From Hydractinia symbiolongicarpus (lineage: Eukaryota; Cnidaria; Hydrozoa; Anthoathecata; Hydractiniidae), in the NCBI RefSeq assembly GCF_029227915.1, contig NC_079889.1, positions 8,868,001-8,932,000 on the forward strand: a DNA stretch of 64,000 bases, given 5' to 3'. The notes beneath the pieces were generated by a model that had not been told where the DNA came from, made no database searches, and was given only the letters and a program-made list of their open reading frames with translations. Below are positions 47,242 to 58,512 of the stretch, piece by piece. Position 1 is the stretch's first letter; each line of letters begins with the position of its first letter. The position numbers were made by a program, and so were the translations under genes.

Positions 47242-47868
47242 TTAATCTATGACGATAGTCTTTGTGTTTTCGTCTCGTCTTTTCATGTTTTCGTTATTTG
47301 CGTCTTCACTCTTTGACCTTTTCGATTCTTTGTTTTTATATAACATGTCTCTTATGTCATGTGATTTTGTCTCTTTCACCTTTTTTCTTTTCTCACCATT
47401 TGGTAAATTCTTCTTGTAAATCTCATCGGATACACATTCGACCTCCAATTCGTCCGCAAAGATAGAACCAAGGATGATGGGTGTTGTTGGTTCACTGTAC
47501 ACTGCGTCTACTAGTTCCATTAGGCGGTCAAGAAGTTGTCCATTTTTCAATGTTGGAGACATTTTCACCGTCACTTTACAGGGAATTTCTATGCCACCTT
47601 GAACCAATGGTGATATTCTGTAGTGTGTCGATGTCAAAACTGCCAGAATTCTTGCCCCTCTGTCCAAAATAAACTTTAGAGTTCTTGAAAGCTCACGTGG
47701 CAAATGACCAACAATTGTACCATCTTCTTGACACGTTTTGATGGCAAAATAGTCGAAGGCATTGTTTTCTTCGTGGAGGCAAAAAAGCTTTTCTTCCTTT
47801 TCAGGAGACCAATATTTTCTGAAATAATGGAATCCACGAACAGCCGCATCAAATGTTCTTGACAACAT
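47242..47868 (-). CDS. HIRAN-domain accessory protein of the pogo-like transposon
   Basis: About 208 residues from the ATG at 47868 to the stop at 47242. Residues from about 5 to 100 form a HIRAN domain (VRGFHYFRKYWSPEKEEKL, then EENNAFDYFAIK, GTIVGHLPRELSR and LVQGGIEIPCKV). HIRAN domains are known in HLTF/Rad5 helicases, where they bind DNA 3' ends. Here the domain stands alone with a Lys/Arg/Glu-rich C-terminal tail. The gene lies inside the same TIRs as the transposase and is transcribed away from it. A role in target or end recognition is inference. The frame upstream is open for a few codons but has no earlier ATG. Confidence 0.8.
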   Translation of the reverse strand: MLSRTFDAAVRGFHYFRKYWSPEKEEKLFCLHEENNAFDYFAIKTCQEDGTIVGHLPRELSRTLKFILDRGARILAVLTSTHYRISPLVQGGIEIPCKVTVKMSPTLKNGQLLDRLMELVDAVYSEPTTPIILGSIFADELEVECVSDEIYKKNLPNGEKRKKVKETKSHDIRDMLYKNKESKRSKSEDANNENMKRRDENTKTIVID

Positions 47869-48141
47869 TCTTACTGGCCTCTTCAATCATCAATCATAAC
47901 AAAGTTTCGAATGTTATTGTTAAAACAATAGAAAGAGGATGATATTTTCGAATGTTATTTTTGAAACAATAGAGGATGAGATTAAACAATAGAAAGAGAC
48001 TCTCCTTCGTGGGACTTATTTCTGTAGTTAGCTTTATTTTGCAGCATTATTACCTTTGGTGGAGGGTGTCCAAAAATTGATACGTTTGTTTATTTCCGTA
48101 AAAACTCTCTACTCTCGTAATTTCATATCGGAGTGAACAAG

Positions 48142-49982
48142 ATGACGTTTCTAAGAGCTTCTGTAAAGAACAAACAACGATCACTGCAGAAAAAAGTAAT
48201 GAAAAACAAAACTCTCAAGAAGAAAATGAAAAGCAAAACTCTCAAGAAGAAAATGAAAAGCAAAACTCACAAGAAGGAAATGAGAAAGGTATGAATCATA
48301 ATGAAAATTTATTTTGCTTCATTTAGCGGTTTGAGATTATTATCGCTTTAAAAGTACCTAACAGTACAGTACTACTCAAATCTTAAGTAAATACTACTCT
48401 AATCTTAGGAAATGCTTTGAACAACACTACACTTGGCGAAATCGATTTTGAAACAATGCAGGATGGAAAAGCTGCAAAGTCTGCAACTTACATCAAATGG
48501 ACCGACGAGAACCGTTATACGATTGGGAAGTATGCCTCCGAACATGGAAACACCTCAGCTGTCCGGCGTTTTCGGAAGCAATTCCCAAACATAAAAGAAA
48601 GTACTGTAAGGGATTTCAAAAAAAAGTATGAAAGGCTTATTCAAGAAGCAAAAAAAAGAAATGTCGAACCACCTAAAATGATCGAAAAGTACAGTTCAAA
48701 GACTGGACGACCTTTGCTCTTAGGAAAATTTGATCATATGGTCCAAACGTACATCGAAGGAATGAGCAATCGAAGTGCTGTTATCACCTGGTCTATCGCT
48801 AAAGCCGCCGCTAAAGCCTTGATCAGAAAATACCCTAACATTATAGGAGACATCAATCTTGAATCTTCGTATTGGGCGCAGAGTTTATTTCGAAGAATGG
48901 GATTTTGTCGTCGCCGAAAAACTTGTGCCAAAATTGATCTCCCAGAATCTGCCCGAAAAGAGATCGAGTACCTTTTCTTGTACGAAATTGTATCAAAAGT
49001 GGAGAAGTACACGATTCCAGATTGTTTGATAATCAACTTCGACCAAACACCATTGAAAATGGTTCAATGTGGAAACAGCACCCTTGCAAAGAAAAACAGC
49101 AAAGCAGTTACAATTGTAGGAGCTGATGATAAGAGATCTATAACAGCCACTTTTTCTGTTACCTCATCAGGAAAATTTCTCCCAATGCAACTAATTTACG
49201 GTGGGAAAACATTGCAAAGTTTACCCCGTTACAAGTTCCCCGGAGATTTTTCCTTAAGTGTAAACAGGAAACACTTTTCCAACACCACCGAGTCCATTAA
49301 ATTGCTGAATGAAGTAGTTGTTCCGTATGTTAAAAAAGAGCGGGAGCTAAAAGGTCTTGATAAACGACAAAAGGCACTTGTGATAATGGACGTATTCGCG
49401 GGGCAAATGACTTCCGAAGTCAAAGAAGTTTTAGAGAAAAACGACATATTAGTTACCAATGTTCCTGCAAACATGACCCGTTTTTATCAGCCATTAGATC
49501 TTACAGTAAATAGGAGCACCAAAAGATTTATTGCGAAGAAATTCCATAACTGGTACTCGCAACAAATATCCGATGAGCTCGAATCTGGCAAGTCATTGGA
49601 AGAAATCGAAATAAAACTGCGTCTTTCTACCCTCAAACCACTACACGCGGGTTGGATAATGGATTTCTACAACTACATAACGTCAGGCGAAGGAAAAAAA
49701 GTCGTCATGAATGGTTGGAAAATTGCAGGCATTTACGATGCTTTAAAGCAAGGCACCGAAAAATTATTAAACATAGATCCTTTTCATGATATTGATCCGT
49801 TGATGGGTAACAATCCTTTAACTGTTGCAACAAATTTAGACGCAGTCTGTCAGCTACGCCAGGAACAGTTATCAACGGAGATTACGAAAATGAGGAGGAA
49901 GTATGGCAGCCTGAAGAACATCATACCAATGCATTCGATCTATTTGACGATTTTGATGACGAAACATCCTTGTAAAATATAA
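48142..49982 (+). CDS. pogo/Tigger-type DDE transposase
   Basis: Main exon 48409-49982. A preceding exon ending at 48288 (GT at 48289) joins in phase. It encodes a Glu/Gln-rich stretch with three NEKQNSQEE repeats, and its start codon is unclear. The N-terminal part holds a helix-turn-helix region (YIKWTDENRYTIGKYASEHG, then FKKKYERLI), followed by a CENPB-like segment (GRPLLLGKFDHMVQTYIEGM). The DDE_1 catalytic core shows Asp residues in NFDQTP, VIMDVFAGQ and QPLDLTVN. Catalytic residues appear intact. The last about 30 codons read in another frame give an acidic tail ending FDLFDDFDDETSL, the usual C-terminus of such transposases. A one-base shift near 49840-49870 therefore probably replaced the tail in this copy. 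Family usual length is about 500 residues, in agreement. Confidence 0.85.
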
Positions 49983-50255
49983 GAGTTTTTGAAAACTTAT
50001 ATTATGGCTAGAGAAAGTGACGATTATGCTAAGAATTTTGAAGTTTTTTCTAACAGAAAAATCCTTGTTCGCGAAAGTTTATCTCGCGAAAATTTGCAGG
50101 TTTCTTCATTCGCGAAAGTTAATCTCGCGAATTTTTCCGAATTTCTTTCTTCGCGAAAGTTTATCCAAAAAATTTCGCGAATTTTTTTTCTCGCGAAACT
50201 TTCTCTCGCGAAAGTTTCTCCAATTAAAGTATAACTTTCTATTATTCTAAACAAA

Positions 50256-52142
50256 TGGCCTATACACCAATCCGACATGCTGGGCTACCATTTTTTATTG
50301 CAGCGCGGTCTTGAGACTGGGCGCGAAGAAGGGGTGAAAAATTAGTTGAGAGAGGAGCAAACAGAGTGAAAAGAAAGAAGAAAATGATCCATACAAAATA
50401 AATATAGCCATAAACAAACTGTTATTTTTAAAACAAAATGCCCAGCGTAAATTGTGCTGTTAATGGTTGTACGAATAGCCAGTATAAAATTCGAAAGTGG
50501 AAGAAAGAATTGTGTGATATACACAACAATGTTATCAAGGAATTATGTGGATGCGAACGACCATTTTATTTATGTTGTTTTCCGAGCATTAAGAACAACA
50601 ACGAGCAAGGGCAGAATTGGATTAAACTTATCAAGCGAGAAGGACATAATAAATCAAAATGAACTCCTGCTGGAAGTGACAGAGTGTGTTCGTTTCATTT
50701 TGCTGATGGGGTGCCCACTGCCGCCAATCCAGATCCAACTTTGAACATGGGTTACGAACTCTTACAAAAACGACCAAGAAGAGAATTATTTCGTTCAGGT
50801 GTTGTACCTAACTGTAAGAAAAAAAAATTGTTAAATGAAGAAGTTGACGAAGCAGTTGTTAATGATAATGTTGATAATGTTGTTAATGATGAATTACCAT
50901 GTCAATCATCATCATTCTTTTCACCAGTATCGGAACATTCCTATTTTTCATCATCATTAACTCAGCAATGTGAGGGATGTAGCTACAAGAAAAATGTTAT
51001 CGATTCTCTTGTATCAAAAATAAATATGTTAACATCACAAGTTAAAACTGCCAACAGAGTGAAAGTCTTCAATACTAAAAAAAGTGTTTTTACATGGCGA
51101 AAAATAAAGACAGACCAAAAAATGAATTTTTACACTGGCATAGTATCTATTGCCATGTTTGAATCAGTATTTCAACTTTTGAACCCATACTTATCTAAGA
51201 TAAGATACTGGAGAGGCCCTAAACGTGCAAATAGCTACAGCAAAGTCAAACGTACTTATTCTACTCCAGCAAACAAAATCCTTACACATCGTGACGAATT
51301 TTTGCTAACTTTGATGACGTTGCGTTTAGGTTTACTAAATGAAGACCTTGCTGACCGCTTCGGAATTTCACCCACTATTTGTTCCAACACTTTCACTACA
51401 TTGATACAGATTTTAAGCAAAATTCTGGGCAACGCTCTTGTTGTATGGCTACCAAGAGAAGCGATTAGAGACAATTTACCTGATGCCTTTATTAAAACTG
51501 GACACTCGAAATGCAGAGTAATTATTGACTGTACAGAGGTGTTTATTGCAAGACCAAAATCTTTACCAAACCAAGCAGCTACATGGTCCGACTACAAGCA
51601 CCACAACACAATAAAATTCTTAATTGGTATATCACCTGCAGGTTTCATAACATTTTTATCTGACTGTTATGGTGGTCGGGCCAGCGATCGATATATAACA
51701 AAGGATAGTGGGTTTTATGAATTGTTAGAACGGGACAACAAAGTAATGGCTGATAGAGGGTTTCAAATAAGAGAAGAACTACTGCTAAAATTTTGTAGCT
51801 TGAGTGTTCCACCTGGTGCTAGAATTAAAAGTCAGATGACATCAACTGAGTGCAAGAACACTAAAGAAATTGCCAATCTACAAATACATGTGGAGCGTGC
51901 TATTAATCGTGTGAAGTTCTACCGCATCTTGAAAACTGTTTTACCTATTACTATGAGGCAGCATGCTGATGACATTGTCAAGGCATGTGCTGCTCTATGT
52001 AATCTTAAGCCCAGACTTATACGTTAACAAACATGATTGTACAAGTTATTTATTCTTTTTTATACTTTTAATACATGCTGTTGTAGCTAAAGTAATTCAT
52101 TTGTTGTTGTTGTTTTCCCTTTAGACAAGATCCTTGGCCTTA
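50256..52142. mobile_element. Left part of an ISL2EU-like DNA transposon
   Basis: Carries the THAP-DDE gene and stops where DIRS sequence begins at about 52143. Its partner half, with the SAP-SWIM-YqaJ gene, resumes at about 61884. The left boundary is inferred from GGCCTATACACCAATCCGAC, which resembles sequence near 44865, and is uncertain. THAP-DDE plus YqaJ is the gene pair of the ISL2EU group. Confidence 0.6.
50438..52027 (+). pseudogene. THAP-DDE_Tnp_4 transposase of the ISL2EU-like element
   Basis: The frame from ATG 50438 to the stop at 52027 is interrupted once by TGA at 50660-50662, where a Trp codon is expected. Before and after it the same frame gives a THAP zinc finger (CAVNGC, then VCSFHF, that is C-x4-C and C-x2-H). 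An Asp/Asn-rich linker and a coiled-coil-like stretch follow. The C-terminal half is a DDE_Tnp_4 (IS5/Harbinger-type) domain with acidic residues in IIDCTEVF, MADRGFQI and HVERAIN, and YGGRASD between them. Catalytic residues are present. Only the single nonsense codon separates this from an intact gene of about 529 codons. Translation could restart at a downstream Met without the THAP domain. Confidence 0.8.
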
Positions 52143-52429
52143 CTTTAATTGTCCGGGTTCCTCAGTAAAAACACATCATAATAGTAGAGAACATTGTATT
52201 ATGAAATAAATTTATACAACATCCTTCGCATTGGAACGCAATTGTATATTTGGGGCATGGATTGGGATGCCAGGCAATAAGATTAAACAATAACAGGCAG
52301 GACTGATACATGTGCAGATACAAAAAACAGCACTAACCCCAGCATATGCACTTAAATGGTATGAGACACTCACAATGACATGTACATCTTGGCTGCACTC
52401 CGTTGTGAGTGTCTCCCATGACATATCTC

Positions 52430-52930
52430 GTTCTTCTCTTCATCATAATGCACTTCTATGGTATGACCCACTCCCAATGACATGCAATCTAGGCTGCACT
52501 CCATTGTGAGTGTCTCCCACGGCATTTCATCATAATGCAATTCAATGGCAGGAAAAGCTTGAATGTCCCCCACGGCATTAATTTCATCATATGCACTTCA
52601 ATGGTACGACAAGCTTGAATGTCTCCCACGGCATATCTCATTATTCTCTTGTCATAATGCACTTCAATGGTACGACAAGCTTGAATGTCTACCACGGCAT
52701 TTCATCATCATTTCATCATAATGCACTTCAATGGAACGACAAGCTTGAATGTCTCCCACGGCATTACATATGCACTTCAATGGTACGACAAGCTTGAATG
52801 TCTACCACGGCATATCTCATTATTCTCTTCGTCATATTGCACTTTAATGGTATGACACACTCACAATGACATGTACATCTTGGCTGCACTGCAATTGTGA
52901 ATGTCTCCCACGGCATTACTTCCTCACATC
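52430..52930. repeat. Subrepeats in DIRS terminal block
   Basis: About six units of roughly 60-75 bp containing CATAATGCACTTCAATGGTA and CGACAAGCTTGAATGTCTCC, then CACGGCAT. The inverted block at about 57840-58020 has fewer units, so the array has expanded or contracted between the two ends of the same element. Confidence 0.7.
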
Positions 52931-53736
52931 TCATTATTCTCTTCTATTCTTCAATATAAATAATAATAATATTATAAATTAATAATAGCATACAGTAATA
53001 ATATCAAGTAATGATATAATCAACAGGCCACACACGTGTATCTGTCCAATTTTTGGCTGACTTAGGAAGCCCAACATGTCATTGGGAGTGGGTCATACCA
53101 TTGAAGTGCATTATGATGAAGAGAAGAACGAGATATGTCATGGGAGACACTCACAACGGAGTGCAGCCAAGATGTACATGTCATTGTGAGTGTCTCATAC
53201 CATTTAAGTGCATATGCTGGGGTTAGTGCTGTTTTTTGTATCTGCACATGTATCAGTCCTGCCTGTTATTGTTTAATCTTATTGCCTGGCATCCCAATCC
53301 ATGCCCCAAATATACAATTGCGTTCCAATGCGAAGGATGTTGTATAAATTTATTTCATAATACAATGTTCTCTACTATTATGATGTGTTTTTACTGAGGA
53401 ACCCGGACAATTAAATGGACCTAAATGAACATTTAGCTCATGTTAATTGTGGTGACTGCAGTAATTTCTCGGTTGCCTTGTACTTACTAATGTTCTTAGG
53501 ATCACATATAAGGAAACTTTACTTGAAACAATATTGGTCAATACAAGATGGGAGACTTGCCTCGCCTACCAGCTTTAAGATGCCTCGCTTATTAGGACAG
53601 GCCCATAAATACCTGTATATTACCCATTTCAAGTTTGGCTCTGCAAACAACCAGTTAGAGCTAAAGATTTAGAGCTAAAGATTTAACCAGAGCTAAGGAG
53701 TACATTGTCCATTTCGGGTTTGGCTTTGTAAAAATA

Positions 53737-56568
53737 ATGGCACCTAAAAATAAACAAGTCATCAGAAAAGGCTCAAAATTATCAAGCTGCAGCAGACCTA
53801 GTGCACAGGGATCTTCATCCATGATGTCCCGGCAGTCGTCTGGTAAGGAATTTGTTGATGTACCGTTATTTGACATAGAGCCTCACATGCGCACAGTTGA
53901 CCAGTAGGCATCCATGGGGAAGGAGGCACTACTTCTCCTAGCAAACTCGCTTAACATACATACAAAAGGGAAAGCCATCTCAGAAATTATACAACTTTTA
54001 ATGGCCCATTTTGAGTCCTCCACCCCGCCAGTTGAGGACGGTGGTGTCCCAGAAAGTCATGGGGAAACACACGTGTCATCCGACGACGCCGACGTAAGCA
54101 GCAATGCCTCTGGCAATGAAGTACGTCAGTTACACAAAAACGTAGCAAGTAGAGTGACCAAAGCATCCAAAAAGCGCCTATCGTTCAAAAAGGACAATTT
54201 TGAAAGTTTAAAAAAGGACTTATTCGACTTTGTGAGAATAGAAATTAACAGCCAAGTAGAGGCAAACCACGTAAATTTTATTCAACAGGGCACGTCGTCT
54301 GGGCAGCGCCAACCCGCGCCATCTTTGTTGTCTTCTCGCTCTCGCCTTCGGCCCGCTGGTTCATTGGACCCTGTTTCTACCCATGTTGACATGGATATGG
54401 CGGCGCTGGCTGAGGAGAGTAACTACTTACGTTGTCTTCTCTATTTTTTCCCACACCTTGCTTCTGAATTGGTTACCTACCAGGCACTCATTGCTCAATT
54501 CGCCAACCAATACATGTTCCCAGCTGTATGTGCTTTTGACCGACTGCATCGGTTGCAACTGGCAAACGATCCTTCTCGTCGATGGGACCAACTAGATGAC
54601 CTGCTTGTTACACAGCACTTGCGGGGGGCTCCTGCATTACCTAAACAGCCTTCTTACTCCGCTTCCACACGCACCACTTATTCCTGTTTTTCTTGTGGTC
54701 CGAGGGGACATTTTTCTTATGATTGCCCTAGGAAGGTCTCCCATGGTATAGGCAGTGGTGGATCTGAGTCGTTTCGGAATGCCTCCCACCAGAATGTCTC
54801 AGAAGGTTCCTACCAAAGGGTCAGGTTGTCACCTGGCTTTCGCCCCCCCCCTGCTGGAGGTTTAACAAAGGCTTACTCTGCGGGAACAACTGCCCCTTCA
54901 CACACAAATGCAAAGCATGTTTTAAAAGCCACCCAGAAACTCGCTGTTCATTCCGGCCCTCTCAACCAAGTGCCAAGTAATTTTTTCCCTGTTAAGTTTT
55001 CAGTGCATACTCCTGTAAATGTTACGTTATTAAGCAAATTGCTGGTTTCTCACCCCAATCGGATTTTGGTTAATTTTGTTCTTTCCGGGTTTACTCATGG
55101 TTTTAAATTAGGTTTTCACCAAGGTACGCTTGTGTCAGCAACAACTAATAACAAATCCTCCTATGAGAACTCACATAAAGTGGATGAGGCTATTTTAAAA
55201 GAATTGAATCGTGGTCATACAGTAGGGCCCTTTGATTACCCCCCCCCCATTGCTAAGTTTCATTGCTCCACGTTGGGAGCAGCACCTAAAAATGATGGTA
55301 CTATTCGGGTAGTTTTAGATCTCTCCTCCCCACGTGGTTTTTCTGTTAATGATGGAATTTCTAAGGAAGACTACTCAGTTACCTACTCTTCCTTCGATGA
55401 TGCTATTGACATGGTATGTCTTCTTGGACGAAATTGCTTTTTACCCAAACTGGATATTAAACATGCATTTCGATTATGCCCAGTCCACCAGGACGATTGG
55501 CACCTACTAGGATATAGATGGAAAGGACGATATTTTTTCGACGTTGTACTTCCCTTTAGGGGTAGGTCCTCACCATTTACTTTCAATCATTTTGCGGACT
55601 TGCTACACTGGATTCTCCAGTACATAGCATTTATTCAACATCTCCTTCACTACCTTGATGACTTTATCACAGGCAATCAGTCTGATGTAAAATGCAGAGA
55701 ACTTATTAAGTTGATAAAAAAGGTTTTTCAGGACTTAGGGGTGCCATTGGCCCCAGACAAAATTGTGGGACCATCGCAGGTGATTACATATTTGGGCATA
55801 GAAATCGATACCATCCAATTTGAGGCCCGGTTACCACAGGATAAGTTTCAAGCTCTGTTGTCCCTTTTAGAAGTGTGGAAAGGCAAGAAAAAATGTACGA
55901 AAAAGGAACTCCTTTCTCTTATTGGCGGGTTATCATTTGCATGTAAGGTGGTTAAATGTGGTCGGATTTTCTTGCGTCGGTTGATCGACCTCTCCATTAC
56001 TGTCAGTAGTCTTCACCATCACATCTCAATGACATCTGAATCTCAGAAAGACATTCAGTGGTGGTTAGAATTTTTACCCACTTGGAATGGCAGGGCAATA
56101 ATTCAAAATCAACATTTCACATCTAAAATCCTTAATATGTTTACTGATGCTTCACAGCGTGGCCTGGGAGGTTTCTACAATGGGAAATGCTTTTCTATAC
56201 CTTTCGATAACTCTAATAGTTACAGTATTACATTCCTTGAGTTACTTGCAGTTGTAATTGCCGTGACTACTTGGGGTGCACAATGGGTTGATACTAAAAT
56301 TACTATCTACACAGACAATGAAGCCATTGTGCACATATGGAAAACGGGCTCTTGTAAGTGTAAGGATATCATGAGGCTTTTGTGGTTGCTGTTCTTCTTC
56401 ATTGCTAACCATAACATAAATGTTCTAATGCATCATATTTATGGGAAATCAAATACTTACGCTGATTTACTCTCCCGTTTACAGGTCAACCAGTTCAAGA
56501 AGCAGTGTACATACGCCGAGCCGCACCCCACCCCTCTTTCGCCGTTGATCCTGGACCTCTTAAAGTAA
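53737..56568 (+). pseudogene. DIRS gag-RT-RNase H polyprotein, copy 1
   Basis: The frame from ATG 53737 has a single TAG at 53905-53907, where copy 2 has TGG, so the left 56 codons are cut off. The frame is then open to 56568. The gag-like part ends in a CCHC knuckle (CFSCGPRGHFSYDC). Next come RT motifs (PKLDIKHAF, then the catalytic YLDD in LLHYLDDFITG) and RNase H motifs (FTDAS, FLELLAV, YTDNEA, TYADLLSR). Its C-terminal end overlaps the start of the recombinase frame. The RT and RNase H catalytic residues look intact. Expression could restart from ATG 53914. Confidence 0.8.
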
Positions 56569-56570
56569 CC

Positions 56571-57527
56571 ATGAATAATTTTCTTGATGCTGCGCTTTCA
56601 CCAATTACCAGACTTACTTACCGTGCTGGACTAAAATCTTATAGAATGTTTTGCAATCAATTTCGGTTTCCGATGTTCCCGCTAGTTCAATTAAGACTCC
56701 AATTGTATGTCACCTTTATGTCCGCTCGTGTTAATTACTCTACAATCAAAGTGTAATTGTGTGGTATACAGTACCAAAGCTTGGTTTCCGACTTCAGAGA
56801 AAAAATTTCAGACATGGGTATACTATTTTACGTGTTGAGGGGAATTCGGTGAACAGAAAATACCATTACACGACAGAGAGCACCCATCACACCATCCCAC
56901 TTACAGAAAATGTTAACATTTATTTATAAATCCAGATTTTCACCTTCTGATAAAGCTATGTGGAAATGCCTAGTTTTGTTCGCATATTTTGGCCTTTTAA
57001 GAGTATCAGAGTATGTTTGCCCAGCAGAAACAACATTTGATTTAAAAATTCACCTATCTCCATCTGATTTTTGCCTCTCTTCGTGTAATGGTACCCTTAC
57101 CATGACAATTAAAAGCTCCAAGACTGACCCCTTTCGGAAAACATTTAAAATTCGTTTTTGACGAATTGGCGGTAGCATGTGCCCATTGGCAGCGTTCTCC
57201 CAGTATCTTGTGTACAGGGGTACCCATTGTGGTCCCTGGTTTGTCTTATCCACTGGAGAATTCGTTACAAGGAAATTGGTTTGTGCTTTTTTAAAAATTA
57301 GTGTTACAGACAGCCTTGACCTCAGTACACATAGTTTTAGAATTGGTGGGGCGTCGGCAGCAGCGTCCTGTGGTATACCAGATTCCGCAATTAAGATTTT
57401 AGGAAGATGGTCCAGTGATTGTTACCGTCGATATATACATCTCCCAGACAGAGTTCTTAAGAATTGGTGTTCCAACATGGCTAACCTAAAAGACGTGCCC
57501 AAGTTGTGGGATATACGTTTTGTATAA
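56571..57527 (+). pseudogene. DIRS tyrosine recombinase, copy 1
   Basis: A single frame carries three stops: TAA 56754-56756 (TAC in copy 2), TGA 56850-56852 and TGA 57159-57161. The likely start is the ATG at 56571, three bases past the RT stop codon; the frame is open further upstream, where it overlaps RT. Catalytic-box features are visible: LLRVSEYV (Arg), THSFRIGGAS (His-x2-Arg) and LGRWSSDCYRRYI (Trp and nucleophile Tyr). The end of the protein matches the DIRS/Ngaro recombinase pattern. Inactive as it stands. Confidence 0.8.
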
Positions 57528-58409
57528 AAATTATAACAATTAACATTGTGTAGTTGTATTGCTCTTTATGCGTATATTGTTGTTGATTATATGGAAACAT
57601 AGTTTTTCTCACCAAGATACTTAGATTTTCCTGTGTTATGCCTGTGCCAATTTGGGGACAATTTGGGGATGTCGGGCTTCCTAAGTCAGCCAAAAATTTG
57701 GACAGATACATGTGTGTGGCCTGTTGATTATATCATTACTTGATATTATTACTGTATGCTATTATTAATTTATAATATTATTATTATTTATATTGAAGAA
57801 TAGAAGAGAATAATGAGATGTGAGGAAGTAATGCCTTGGAAGACATTCACAATTGCAGTGCAGCCAAGATGTACATGTCATTGTGAGTGTGTCATACCAT
57901 TAAAGTGCATTATGACGAAGAGAATAATGAGATATGCCGTGGTAGACATTCAAGCTTGTCGTACCATTGAAGTGCATATGTAATGCCGTGGGAGACATTC
58001 AAGCTTGTCGTTCCATTGAATCCCATTATGATCCCAATCCATGCCCCAAATATACAATTGCGTTCCAATGCGAAGGATGTTGTATAAATGTATTTCATAA
58101 TACAATGTTCTCTACTATTATGATGTGTTTTTACTGAGGAACCCGGACAATTAAATGGAGCTAAATGAACATTTAGCTCATGTTAATTGTGGTGACTGCA
58201 GTAATGTCTCGGTTGCCTTGTACTTACTAATGTTCTTAGGATCACATATAAGGAAACTTTACTTGAAACAATATTGGTCAATACAAGATGGGAGACTTGC
58301 CTCGCCTACAAGCCTTAAGATGCCTCGCTGATTAGGACAGGCCTAGAAATACCTGTATATTACCCATTTCAAGTTTGGCTCTGCAAACAACCAGTTAGAG
58401 CTAAAGATT

Positions 58410-58512
58410 CCCACCCGCCCTCCCTATACTATTCATAATGCTGTTTAGGGTTTGCCAAACTAACAACATTTTTGTTTTGTTTTATGTGATGTCACTCTGG
58501 TCAACCAATGCT
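58410..58512. other. Unique spacer between the two DIRS copies
   Basis: About 100 bases (starting CCCACCCGCCCTCCC, later GGTTTGCCAAACTAAC) match neither DIRS copy. It may be filler DNA added during rearrangement or a remnant of the original target. Confidence 0.5.

Larger units (their letters stand above)
46930..50229. mobile_element. Complete pogo-group DNA transposon with HIRAN accessory gene
   Basis: Inverted ends CTTTAATTGGAGAAACTTTC and their exact complement at the right are identical over about 40 bp and flanked by TA on both sides (46928-46929 and 50230-50231), the expected pogo/Tc1 target duplication. Subterminal regions on both sides are packed with CGCGAAA and TTATCTCGCGAAA words, which look like repeated transposase-binding sites. 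Inside are a minus-strand HIRAN-domain gene and a plus-strand DDE transposase, divergently arranged about a central region at 47.9-48.1 kb that must hold both promoters. Near-perfect TIRs imply recent insertion. Confidence 0.85.
52143..58409 (+). mobile_element. DIRS-order retrotransposon, copy 1
   Basis: Blocks in order: an inverted arm (52143-52491), a subrepeat and AT-rich block (52492-53060), a sense copy of the arm (53078-53414), a leader (53415-53680), gag-RT-RNase H and tyrosine recombinase genes (53737-57527), an inverted copy of the subrepeat block (about 57670-58022), and direct copies of the arm end and leader (58031-58409). Mixed inverted and split direct repeats around gag/RT/recombinase genes are characteristic of DIRS/Ngaro-type elements. 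These integrate by recombinase and leave no target duplication. Confidence 0.8.

Noticed and set aside
47481-47672. Plus-strand frame opposite the HIRAN gene
   Set aside because: Antisense shadow of the HIRAN domain coding strand.
48734-49474. Minus-strand frames opposite the pogo transposase
   Set aside because: They are antisense shadows of a frame with intact catalytic motifs.
52212-53347. Short cysteine-rich frames in the DIRS terminal block
   Set aside because: The same peptide appears in opposite orientation at both arms because the DNA is an inverted repeat, and the subrepeats explain the rest.
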